This document shows positions 15,912 through 23,763 of a stretch of 36,408 bases of DNA, one piece after another. The position numbers were made by a program, and so were the translations under genes. The stretch lies in NCBI GenBank assembly GCA_044508215.1, contig JBIQID010000014.1, forward strand, positions 1-36,408. Direction: 5' to 3'. The first letter of the stretch is position 1. The number at the start of each line of letters is the position of its first letter. Source of the DNA: JAEZFI01 sp044508215. Lineage in GTDB: Bacteria; Actinomycetota; Acidimicrobiia; Acidimicrobiales; Microtrichaceae. The notes below the pieces were generated by a model. That model had not been told where the DNA came from. It did not search any database and saw nothing but the letters and a program-made list of their open reading frames with translations.

Positions 15912-16526
15912 TCAGTCGGGGGCGGCCACCCCCGCGTACATGTACGAGTGGGTGGCCGGCCCCGCGATCGTGAAGTTCGCTGCCCGTTCCAGCGTGAAGC
16001 CGGCGTCGAGCAGCATCTCGTCGATCCGCCGGTCGAGGTGGCATCCCCCGGCGACCCGCTGCTGCATCCGGTTCCACCGCCGCTGACGCCGGGCCACCCC
16101 TTCGTCCTCCGAGAGGCCGTGCTCCAGGTAGAAGAGCCTCCCGCCCGGGCGCAGCACCCGCCGGATCTCCGCCAGTGCGGCGCCCGCGTCGGGGATGGTG
16201 CAGAGGGTCCACGTGCTGAGCGCGTTGTCGACCGATGCGTCGGGGAGCGGGATCGACTGGCCGTCGAGCCCCACCATCTCCACCGGGATGGGTGAGCGGC
16301 GGATCCGCTTCCGCGCGAGTCGTCGCGCTCCCTCCGACGGCTCCACCCCGAGCACCCGGTCGACCTCGGGCGGGTAGAGGCCCACGTTCCCACCGCTGCC
16401 GAACCCGACCTCGAGCACGGTGCCCGACAGGCCCTCCATCGCTCGGCGGCGCAGCGGAGCCATCGCCCGGTTCGCGCACGTGAGGTGGATCAGGCGGGGG
16501 AGCAGCCGTTCCTCGTACCAGCCCAT
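15912..16526 (-). CDS. Class I SAM-dependent methyltransferase
   Basis: 204 residues on the minus strand from an ATG at 16526, preceded on that strand by GAGGAGGG, which decides the start over longer upstream frames. Motif I is VLEVGFGSGGNVGLYP (residues about 40-55), followed by DRVLGVEPSEGARRLARKRI with the acidic ribose-binding residue (VEP), and the family motif IRRVLRPGGRLFYLEHGLSE. This resembles UbiE/PmtA-like lipid or small-molecule methyltransferases; the N-terminal RLIHLTCANRAMAPLRRRAM segment is typical of phosphatidylethanolamine N-methyltransferase-like members. The substrate is unknown. It lies 67 bp downstream of the ceramidase-like gene on the same strand, so the two may share a transcript. 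Confidence 0.85.
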   Translation of the reverse strand: MGWYEERLLPRLIHLTCANRAMAPLRRRAMEGLSGTVLEVGFGSGGNVGLYPPEVDRVLGVEPSEGARRLARKRIRRSPIPVEMVGLDGQSIPLPDASVDNALSTWTLCTIPDAGAALAEIRRVLRPGGRLFYLEHGLSEDEGVARRQRRWNRMQQRVAGGCHLDRRIDEMLLDAGFTLERAANFTIAGPATHSYMYAGVAAPD

Positions 16527-16593
16527 TCGTGCCCTCCTCGTCGACCGGATCGTAGGTGGATCGACCCGGCGAGGCGCTCGGTCGAAGCGGCGT

Positions 16594-18745
16594 TCAATCG
16601 AACGGCGGTCCCGCCACCTCGGGACGGAGGGCGTTCGCGACGAGCACGAAGCGGTGGCGGCGGCCGGCCTTGTGCAGCGGGTCGTACCAGCGGACCCGGT
16701 AGCGGGTTCCGCCCTGGGGCAACGTGCCGAGGCAGGTGATCCCGATGTCCCAGCCCTGGTCGTCGATCGGACGTCCTCGCCGGACGGCCGGCACCCAGGT
16801 CTCGCCGTCGTCGGACGCCTCGACCGCCACAAGGGTGCGGTCCCATTCGAGCGATGCGGGTGCGGCGTCCACCCACGTCTGCGTCCAGTAGCCGTCCTCC
16901 GAGGCGGTCGGGTCGGTGAACGTGGCCGGACCCTCCCAGCGTCGGTCCGCGGCGTCGCCGGAGCCGCCAGGCTGGGGCCACCACCGGCGGATGCGAAGGT
17001 CCCAGCTGCGCCGGGGCGCGGTGTCGTCGACGGCCGTCGAGGACGGCCCCGCTGCGGCCAGCCGTCCGGCGAGGCGGCGGAGCTGCGCGGCGAGGTACGG
17101 CTGCGTCTCGGGCCCGTAGATCGTGTGCCCGCCCTCGTAGAACTGCCGGCTGTACTCCTCGGGCGTGGTCGCGTAGCCCACGTACTCGTTGGCGACGGAC
17201 GAGATGACGACCTCGATCCGGTCGTCGCCGAGGCCGTCCCTCGCCGCCTCCGCCAGCCGCCGACCGGTCTCGGTGGTCACCTCGAACGGGAGGCCAGCGA
17301 GCACCTTGTCGCCGACCCGGATCAGCTGCAGCGGCAGCAAGCGCGGGAAGGCCTTCGTCGGGAGGAACAGGGGTTGGAGCCACCGCGAGCCCAGCACCCA
17401 CTTCTGGGCGTGCGGGTCACCGGGTCGGACCCGCTTGGGGGTGCCCGCCCGGAACGGGGGGATGCGCCCGATGATCGGGGTGAGGTTCTCCTTGGCCCCC
17501 GCGACGAGGGCCGCGCCGACCGCCGCTCGGGGGGTGAGCGTGGCGCCCTCGAGCGACCGCTGGCGCTCCACGTCGACCTCTCGGAACGCGGCGCCCAGGG
17601 AGACGGTCTCGGTCAGCTCGTCCGAGAGCTGGTGCCAGAGCTCGGCTGCCTCCTCGCCGATCCCACGCCCGACCCGCTTCGCGTCGAGGTGTCCGGCGAG
17701 CCCGGGGCGAAGCGCCGGCGCCACGTCTGCGTGGGCCCCCTCGATCGCCCCGACCACGGCCCGGGCGCCCGAGCGCTCCTCGATGCGGTGGGACAGCTCG
17801 CCGCAGACGTAGGCCCAGAGGTCGGCGTTGTAGTGGTCGCTCTGCTGCGGCACGCCCGTCCCGTGCACGGCGAACACGACCATCGCCGCGAGGGGGTTGG
17901 TGGCTGGTCCGTCGGCGGCAGCATCGGCATCGGCCGCTCCGGCGTGGGCCGCTCCGGCNNNNNNNNNNNNNNNNNNNNNNNNNNNNNNNNNNNNNNNNNN
18001 NNNNNNNNNNNNNNNNNNNNNNNNNNNNNNNNNNNNNNNNNNNNNNNNNNNNNNNNNNCCGAGGGTCGACCGACACCCACTTGCGTTGCGGGTCGAGCCG
18101 GCGGTCGGTCACGTTCTCGTTGGTCACGTGGGGGTCGAGCGACCGGTTGCGGGTGAGGCCCCACACCTCCCGGCTCCCCATCGCCAGCGCGGCCGGCTCC
18201 CGGGAGTCGTGGGCCTCGATCACGGCTCCGGCGATCCGGTCGACGAGGTACTGGGTCCAGACCGGATCGAAGCCCGGCTCGTTCGACGCGAACCGGTTGT
18301 AGAAGTCGCTCCCGAGGAACTGGCCCGGACCGGCGTGCGTGTGGGTGGCCCCGATCATGAGGCCGGCGAGGGGGATGTCGGTGCGCTCCCGGACGGCGTC
18401 GGCCACGAGGTGCTGGACGACCGACGAACCGCCCAACAGGTCGCACGCCACCAGGGCCACCGATGACCGGCCGCTGCGGAGGTGCAGCACCCGGGCCCGC
18501 AGCCGTGTGCGGAACCCGGTCCCCGTCCGTGCGTTGCGGCTGTAGCCGGCCTTCGGCAGGCCGGGGGGAGGGGTGATGTCCACCTCGGCGGCGCCGGCGA
18601 GGAGGGCTGGCTGGTCCAGCAGTTCGGGCGGCTGCGGGTGCTCCGCCGCGAACCGGGCACGTCCGTGGACGTGGGCGAGGAACGGTGCGAGCGGCCCTCG
18701 GGACAGCTCCGGCGACCCGGCAGGGGTCTCGTCGACGGTGGCCAC
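16594..18745 (-). CDS. Neutral/alkaline ceramidase-family protein lacking the catalytic serine (interrupted by gap)
   Basis: Minus-strand gene from a GTG at 18745 to a TGA at 16594, broken by 100 N. The N-terminal half has AAEVDITPPPGLPKAGYSRN and IGATHTHAGPGQFLG, with the first zinc-ligand histidine of the ceramidase family; the right part opens with VVFAVHGTG (second zinc histidine), and later SVANEYVGYATTPEEYSRQ and FYEGGHTIYGP match conserved ceramidase blocks. A C-terminal beta domain ends FVLVANALRPEV. The family nucleophile sits in NxGDVSPN; the equivalent here is AHADVAPA, with an Ala codon at 17719-17721. No signal peptide is apparent, unlike many secreted ceramidases. The segment next to the gap is Ala/Gly/Asp-rich low complexity. 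Sphingolipid amide hydrolysis is therefore doubtful. Confidence 0.82.
17959..18058. other. Assembly gap (100 N) inside the ceramidase-like gene
   Basis: Exactly 100 N. The left flank ends in tandem GGCCGCTCCGGCGTG-type units (about 17930-17958), a repeat likely to have stopped assembly. Confidence 0.99.
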
Positions 18746-18753
18746 GGGGCGTC

Positions 18754-18774
18754 ACGTTACCGACGGGCCGTCGG
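18754..18774 (-). promoter_or_regulatory. Candidate -10 and adjoining 15-bp operator for the ceramidase-like gene
   Basis: On the minus strand TAACGT (18759-18754) fits TANNNT and lies 8 nt before the GTG at 18745, a leaderless arrangement. Directly upstream is CCGACGGGCCGTCGG (18760-18774), a perfect odd-centred 15-bp palindrome placed between where -10 and -35 would be, a classical repressor position. It lies in the 117-bp divergent spacer shared with the membrane protein gene. Confidence 0.35.
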
Positions 18775-18862
18775 CGCTCGCCCGGGCGCTCGCCTGGCGC
18801 ACACCGCGCTGCAGGGGAGCGCCCTCCCCGTGGAGATCGGGGCGCTGTGCCAGCATGGCTGG

Positions 18863-20863
18863 GTGACCCGTGCGCTCGTGGCCCGTGTCGGGCGCCCGAA
18901 GCGCCTCCGTCGCTCGACCGCGGCTGCGCTGTTGGTGGGCCTCGCCCCCGTCGCGCTGATCGCCGTGGGCCCCTGGGCCGCGGCAGCCGCAGCACAGCCG
19001 GCGCCGGATCCCGCCACCGCCGACCCGTCCGCGTCGGCGCCGGTCGTGGCGGTGCTGGTCGACGGGCTCGACTGGTCCCGAGCGCCTGACCAGCTGGGGG
19101 AGTGGGCCACCGCGTCGTCGGCCATGCGGACCCGCACCTCGAGCATGCTCGACGCCGACGCCTGGATGTCCATCAGCAAGGGCGGCCGCACGGTCTCGCT
19201 GGGGTGGACCCGGCGGGTGGGCACTGTGGTGCCGACCGACGAAGGGTTCGTCGCGGAGGACTGGGACGCGCTCCTCGCCGTCGATCGCCTGAGCGGCTAC
19301 GAGGGCCAGCCCGGGACGTTCGGCGAAGCGCTCGCCACGCTCGGTTCGGCGTGGGCCTTCATCACCGACCGCGCCGAGACGGCGGTGATCGTCGCCGACC
19401 GGCAGGGTGTGGTCCCGAGGGGCAGCATCGGGGGCGCCGCCGAGGTGGGTGAGGCGCTGGCCTCGGGCGTCGAGGTGGTGGTGGCCTCCACCGCGAACCC
19501 CGACACGGTGCCGGCGTTCCTGGCCGCCGCCGAGGGCGCGTGCGTGGTGGTGGCGAGCACCTCGTCGCCACAGGACCGGATGCACCTGGGCGTGATGGCC
19601 ACGTCGCCCGAGTGTGGGCTGGGCGTCGACGGGCTCCGCTCCGCGTCGACCCGCAAGGACGGCTACGTCGCAGTGATCGACATCGCCCCGACCGTCCTGT
19701 CCCTGGCCGACGTGACGGTGCCGTCCACGATGATCGGCCGCGCGGTCGTTCCGTCGGAGGGGACCACGCTCGCCGGTCTGGTCGAGGCCGATCGGGTGGC
19801 GCTCGCCACGATCGACGCGGGGCCCAGCTTCGTCGCCTGCTTCATCTGGGTGAACGTCGCCGCAGCGGCCTGGGCGCTGTACCGCCGGCGCCTGCCGCAC
19901 CTCCTCGCTGCGTGGCTCGCCGCGGTGCCCGTCGGCAGCTTCCTCATCTCCTTCGTGCCGTGGTGGGACCACGGGCCGTGGATGGCGCCGCTCGCCGCCG
20001 CACTGTTCGCCGCTGCCGTGGCGGGGGTCGGCGTGGGCGTCGCGCACCTCGCCGCGGGCGGGAGCCGTCGGGTCGCCATCGGCGTCGTGGCCGGGATCAC
20101 CGCCGGCGTGCTGTCCCTCGACGCGGCCACCGGCGGGGTGCTCCAGTTCAACCACCCGCTCGGGAACTCGCCGATCAACGCCGGTCGGTTCTCGGGCATG
20201 GGCAACGTGGCGTTCGGCTTCGTGCTGGCCGGAGCCGTGGTGGCCGCCGGCGTGGCGCTGGGTCGCCGGGGGATGCGCGCCCTGCCGTTCGTGGCGGTCG
20301 GCGCCGTGCTCGTGGTGGCGGCGGACGGCCTGCCGTCGGCGGGCGCGGACGTGGGCGGCGTCCTCGCGCTCGTGCCGGCGATCGGCATCGTGCTGACCTG
20401 CTTCCGGACCGGCGGCCTGCCCCTCCGGCGCCTCGCGGTGCTGGTGGGCGCCGGTGGTCTGCTGCTGGGGCTCTTCGCCCTCTACGACCTCTCGCAGCCG
20501 GAGGGTGGGCAGACCCACCTCGCGGCGTGGCTCACCGGCGACGATCCCCTGGGCGCCATCCGGCGGAAGTTCGAGGCGATGCTCAACTCGTTCCGCTACA
20601 GCCGCCTGCGCTTCTTCCCGGTGCTCCCGCTGCTGGTCCTGGCTCGCGAGCACCGGGCGTGGCGGGCGGAGCCCTGGCTGTTGGCCACCGTGATGGGCCT
20701 CGGCGCCGGCGCTGTGGTGGGCACGCTGGTGAACGACTCGGGCGTGGCGGTGCTCGCTGCCGTGGTGGCCGTCGCGTGGCCGGCGCTGATGGGCCTGGTG
20801 CGCCACGAGCAGGTCCCGACGCCCGCTGACGTGCCGGACCCCGCCGTGAGCAGCACTGCCTGA
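18863..20863 (+). CDS. Polytopic membrane protein with extracytoplasmic alkaline-phosphatase-like domain
   Basis: 666 residues from the GTG at 18863, which places a signal peptide (basic RPKRLRR, hydrophobic core, AAAAAAQPA) at the N-terminus. Residues about 50-310 are soluble: VVAVLVDGLDWSRAPDQLGE and VIDIAPTVLSLADVTVPSTM resemble the phosphatase/sulfatase-like domain of a conserved actinobacterial/clostridial membrane family. The C-terminal half has about ten membrane segments with NHPLGNSPINAGRFSGMGNV, then GADVGGVLALV, motifs that recur in that family (PIxxxRFxGxGN and GxxxGADVGG). The function of the family is unknown; polymer or glycan export is only a guess. No clear metal-binding triad of alkaline phosphatases is visible. 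It is divergent from the ceramidase-like gene. Confidence 0.6.
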   Translation: MTRALVARVGRPKRLRRSTAAALLVGLAPVALIAVGPWAAAAAAQPAPDPATADPSASAPVVAVLVDGLDWSRAPDQLGEWATASSAMRTRTSSMLDADAWMSISKGGRTVSLGWTRRVGTVVPTDEGFVAEDWDALLAVDRLSGYEGQPGTFGEALATLGSAWAFITDRAETAVIVADRQGVVPRGSIGGAAEVGEALASGVEVVVASTANPDTVPAFLAAAEGACVVVASTSSPQDRMHLGVMATSPECGLGVDGLRSASTRKDGYVAVIDIAPTVLSLADVTVPSTMIGRAVVPSEGTTLAGLVEADRVALATIDAGPSFVACFIWVNVAAAAWALYRRRLPHLLAAWLAAVPVGSFLISFVPWWDHGPWMAPLAAALFAAAVAGVGVGVAHLAAGGSRRVAIGVVAGITAGVLSLDAATGGVLQFNHPLGNSPINAGRFSGMGNVAFGFVLAGAVVAAGVALGRRGMRALPFVAVGAVLVVAADGLPSAGADVGGVLALVPAIGIVLTCFRTGGLPLRRLAVLVGAGGLLLGLFALYDLSQPEGGQTHLAAWLTGDDPLGAIRRKFEAMLNSFRYSRLRFFPVLPLLVLAREHRAWRAEPWLLATVMGLGAGAVVGTLVNDSGVAVLAAVVAVAWPALMGLVRHEQVPTPADVPDPAVSSTA

Positions 20864-20893
20864 CCCGACCGCCAGACCACCCGGAGGAGCCCC

Positions 20894-22030
20894 ATGCCGG
20901 TCCCGCTCGACGAGTTCCCCGTGCACCAGGTGCCGATGTCGATGGAGCACGTGGCCTCCACCGACCGGAACGCCTACGACCGCTCGTACTTCAACATCGG
21001 TGGGCGCACCGACGAGGTCTTCATGGCCATGGGCCTGGGGGTGTACCCGAACCTCGGGGTGATCGACGCGTACGCCAGCGCGCGGGTGGGCGACCGGCAC
21101 CTCACGGTGCGGTTCTCCGACGCGCTCGGGCCCGACCGCATGCAGCAGCAGGTGGGTGGCTTCCGGATCGAGGTGGTCGAGCCGCTGCACCGGGTGCGGG
21201 TGGTCTGCGACCCGCCGGACGGCGACGACACGGGTGCACCCCGGTTCGACCTCATGTGGGAGAGCTCGTTCCCGGCGGTCGAGGAGCCGACGCACCAGCT
21301 GCGGGTCGGTCCCAAGCTGATCCTCGACGCGTGCCGGTTCGCCCAGGTGGGCACGTGGGAGGGCCACCTCGAGGTGGGGGGTCGCAGCTGGGAGGTCGGC
21401 CGCGACCGCTGGTTGGGCACCCGTGACCGCTCGTGGGGCATCCGGCCGGTGGGCGAGGCCGAGCCGCCCGGGCGGACCGCTGCGGAGACCCCGGGCGACT
21501 ACGGCTTCTACTGGGTGTACGTGCCGCTGCGGTTCGAGGAGTTCGCCGTGGTGGTGATCGTGCAGGAGGACGGGCGGGGGCACCGCACCCTGAACGACGC
21601 GGTCCGCGTGGGTGCCGACGGCGAGGTCGATCTGCTGGGCTGGCCGCGGGTGGAGATCGACCGGCGCTCCGGCACCCGCGAGGTGACCGGCGCCCGGGTC
21701 CACCTCACCGAGCCCGACGGCACGCCCGTCACGATCGAGGTCGAGCCCAAGCTGGGCCTCGCCCTCTCGCTCGGCGCCGGGTACGGCCCGGACCAGGTGT
21801 GGACGCACGGCTCGTGGAGGGGGCGGGACTGGGCGATGGCCGACGTCGTGGACCTCACCGACGAGGCGACGGTGGCGATGCTGCCGTTCTCGATCGTCGA
21901 CCACCACGCACGGGCGATCTGGCGTGGCGGCGACCACGACGGCGCCGAAGGGTGGGGGATGTTCGAGCACCACACCGTGGGCGCGCACCTGCCGTCGGGC
22001 TTCACGGACTTCTCGTCCGTGGCGCCCTGA
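20894..22030 (+). CDS. DUF7064/DUF7065-like lipocalin-type protein
   Basis: 378 residues, ATG with GGAGGAG upstream (20881-20887). The sequence has no membrane segment or signal peptide. Motifs FNIGGRTDEVFMAMGLGVYP, then GTRDRSWGIRPVGE near the middle, then WVYVPLRFEEFAVVVIVQED are characteristic of a conserved actinobacterial hypothetical family related in fold to AttH/CrtC hydratase-like lipocalins. I know no demonstrated activity. In these genomes it often neighbours oxidoreductases of lipid or steroid metabolism, and here it is followed, 8 nt after the stop, by a zinc alcohol dehydrogenase, so the two are probably one operon. Confidence 0.6.
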   Translation: MPVPLDEFPVHQVPMSMEHVASTDRNAYDRSYFNIGGRTDEVFMAMGLGVYPNLGVIDAYASARVGDRHLTVRFSDALGPDRMQQQVGGFRIEVVEPLHRVRVVCDPPDGDDTGAPRFDLMWESSFPAVEEPTHQLRVGPKLILDACRFAQVGTWEGHLEVGGRSWEVGRDRWLGTRDRSWGIRPVGEAEPPGRTAAETPGDYGFYWVYVPLRFEEFAVVVIVQEDGRGHRTLNDAVRVGADGEVDLLGWPRVEIDRRSGTREVTGARVHLTEPDGTPVTIEVEPKLGLALSLGAGYGPDQVWTHGSWRGRDWAMADVVDLTDEATVAMLPFSIVDHHARAIWRGGDHDGAEGWGMFEHHTVGAHLPSGFTDFSSVAP

Positions 22031-22038
22031 GGGCTGCC

Positions 22039-22399
22039 GTGCGGGCGTACCGCTTGCTCGACTGGGGCCGGCCGCCCGAGCTGGTGGAGGTGCCCGAGCC
22101 GGAGGTCCCGCCGGGCGGCGCGCTGGTGCGGATCGCCGGCTGCGGGCTCTGCCACTCCGACCTCACGATGATGTCGATGCCCGGCGAGGTCGGCGACGCG
22201 CTGGGGTGGCGGGTCCCGTTCACCCTCGGCCACGAGCCCGCGGGGTGGGTCGAGGCGCTCGGTCCGGAGGTCGACCTGTCNNNNNNNNNNNNNNNNNNNN
22301 NNNNNNNNNNNNNNNNNNNNNNNNNNNNNNNNNNNNNNNNNNNNNNNNNNNNNNNNNNNNNNNNNNNNNNNNNNNNNNNNCGCCGTCGTCACGCCCTGA
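22039..22399 (+). CDS. Zinc-dependent alcohol dehydrogenase (middle missing in gap)
   Basis: The N-terminal 80 residues from a GTG at 22039 are an MDR/GroES-like zinc alcohol dehydrogenase: VRAYRLLDWGRPPELVEVPE, IAGCGLCHSDLTMMS with the catalytic-zinc Cys and following His/Asp, and LGHEPAGWVEALG with the His/Glu pair. After the gap the frame ending AVVTP and a TGA at 22397-22399 fits the usual final strand of this family. Family members are about 340 residues, so roughly 750 nt are probably missing although only 100 N are shown. Probable role: NAD(P)-dependent alcohol/aldehyde interconversion; the substrate is unknown. Probably cotranscribed with the preceding DUF gene. Confidence 0.75.
22281..22380. 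other. Assembly gap (100 N) inside the alcohol dehydrogenase gene
   Basis: Exactly 100 N between the zinc-binding half and the last residues of the dehydrogenase. It abuts the family B repeat array on its right side. Confidence 0.99.
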
Positions 22400-22412
22400 C
22401 CCCGCCCCACCC

Positions 22413-22660
22413 TTCAACCTGTCCACATCGCGGCGCCCCCCTCGCCCGTATCGGGACAAGTTCAAGCTGTCCGCATTGCGGCGACCTGCTCGTCCGGTTC
22501 GGGACAAGTTCAAGCTGTCCACATCCGCCGCCCCCGCGTCCGGATCGGGACAAGTTCAAGCTGTCCACATCCGCCGCCCCCGCGTCCGGATCGGGACAAG
22601 TTCAAGCTGTCCGCATTGGGCCGACCCCCGCGTCCGGTTCGGGACAGGTTGAAGCTGTCC
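22413..22660 (-). repeat. Family B repeat array 1: five full palindromic units plus a half unit, minus orientation
   Basis: A 19-bp imperfect palindrome GGACAAGTTCAAGCTGTCC occurs at 22454, 22502, 22548 and 22594, with a variant (GGACAGGTTGAAGCTGTCC) at 22642 and a half site at 22413-22424. The period is 46-48 bp. Read on the minus strand the unit is GATGTGGACAGCTTGAACTT, then GTCCCGATCCGGACGCGGG, the same layout as arrays 2 and 3. It fills the spacer between the alcohol dehydrogenase stop (22399) and the convergent VOC gene (22690). Inter-palindrome linkers are conserved, unlike CRISPR spacers. Confidence 0.92.
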
Positions 22661-22689
22661 GCATCTGGGCGTGGACGGGATCGGAGCCG

Positions 22690-23763
22690 CTACAACTCGT
22701 TGCCCACGGGATAGGGGCCGGGGGCTGCCTGGACGAGGTTGAACTCGAGGCCGGCGCCGTCGGTGCAGGCGGCGGTCCGCCAGGCGTCCGGGCCATCGGG
22801 ATCCGTGGCCGTCCCGCCCAGGCGCCGGACCGTGGCGACCGCGGCGTCGAGGTCGTCGACCACGAAGCTCACCACCGGGGCGTTGCCGCCGCCCGGGCCC
22901 ACCGACCCCGGGAAGTTCGCGTTCAGGATGTGAACCCCACCCTGCGAGCCCGGCTCGGAGAACTCCCAGCCCATGAGCTCGCCGAAGAAGGCCATGCCGC
23001 GCTCGAGGTCGTCGGCGGGGAGGGTGAGGTACACCAGCTCGCCGGTGCGCGAACGGGCAGCAGCCGACCTCGAAGTGCCGGTGGGCTCGAGGCGGTAGCC
23101 CGCGTCCTCGCTGCCGGCCGCGACCTCGTCTCGATCGACCGGACGCTCGAGCGGCGTGGTGACGGTCCACCGGTGGCCCCACGGGTCGAGGAACACTCCG
23201 GCAACCGCTCCGTAGAACTGCTCGCTGACCTCACGGACGATCGTGGCTCCTCGGACCTGCGCTCGCCCGGCGGTGATGGCTGCGTCGGGCACCTGGACCT
23301 GGAGGCCGACGCTCGTGCCCCCGAGACTGGCCGGCCCGACGGCATCGTGCTCCGGATGCTCGTCCGCGAGCATCACGGTGAAGCTCCCGAAGCGCAGCTC
23401 GGCGTGACCGACGCGGCCGTCGTCCCCGACGAACACGTCGCCCACCGGCACCGCACCGAAGACCTCCTCGTAGAACTGGATCGCCTCCCGGGCGCCCCTC
23501 ACCACGAGGTAGGGGCTGAGGCCGGTGACGGTCGCTCGATCGGTCGTGTCGCTCATGGTGGTACCTCCGATGGGGGTGGTTCCGGTCGATGCGGCGGTCA
23601 CGGCAGTGACGCTGTCGAAACCTGGGCGGTCAGTGCGGTCGTTCGCTCCGGCCGCGGCGGCGCTGAGGCGCTCCTCCACCTGTGCCCTGATGCGGGCGCG
23701 GACCTCGTCGCCGGGGTCGACCGGCTCGTGCGGGGAGCTCAGGGCGGTGAACGGATCGGTCAT
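22690..23763 (-). CDS. Two-domain VOC (glyoxalase/bleomycin-resistance fold) protein with N-terminal extension
   Basis: 357 residues on the minus strand from an ATG at 23763 that overlaps the sigma factor stop (ATGA). Residues 1-70 form an extension, DPFTALSSPHEPVDPGDEVR, then a short Arg/Ala helix and a Ser/Thr-rich linker. The first VOC domain (about 78-200) has GLSPYLVVRGAREAIQFYEE and DPWGHRWTV; the second (about 235-350) has ELVYLTLPADDLERGMAFFG and closes GAGLEFNLVQ. VOC domains bind metal and act as dioxygenases, isomerases or resistance proteins; no specific enzyme can be named. An internal ATG at residue 70 (MSDTTDR) is a possible shorter start, but coupling to the sigma gene favours the long form. 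This sigma-plus-VOC pairing is recurrent in actinobacteria. Confidence 0.8.
   Translation of the reverse strand: MTDPFTALSSPHEPVDPGDEVRARIRAQVEERLSAAAAGANDRTDRPGFDSVTAVTAASTGTTPIGGTTMSDTTDRATVTGLSPYLVVRGAREAIQFYEEVFGAVPVGDVFVGDDGRVGHAELRFGSFTVMLADEHPEHDAVGPASLGGTSVGLQVQVPDAAITAGRAQVRGATIVREVSEQFYGAVAGVFLDPWGHRWTVTTPLERPVDRDEVAAGSEDAGYRLEPTGTSRSAAARSRTGELVYLTLPADDLERGMAFFGELMGWEFSEPGSQGGVHILNANFPGSVGPGGGNAPVVSFVVDDLDAAVATVRRLGGTATDPDGPDAWRTAACTDGAGLEFNLVQAAPGPYPVGNEL

Noticed and set aside
18752..21988. 1078-codon minus-strand frame opposite the membrane protein and DUF gene
   Set aside because: His/Arg/Gly-rich composition typical of antisense frames in GC-rich DNA, whereas the plus-strand genes have clear motifs and starts.
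22690..23555. Starting the VOC protein at the internal ATG (MSDTTDR)
   Set aside because: Possible, but the ATG overlapping the sigma factor stop and the conserved DPF extension seen in similar sigma-linked proteins favour the longer form.
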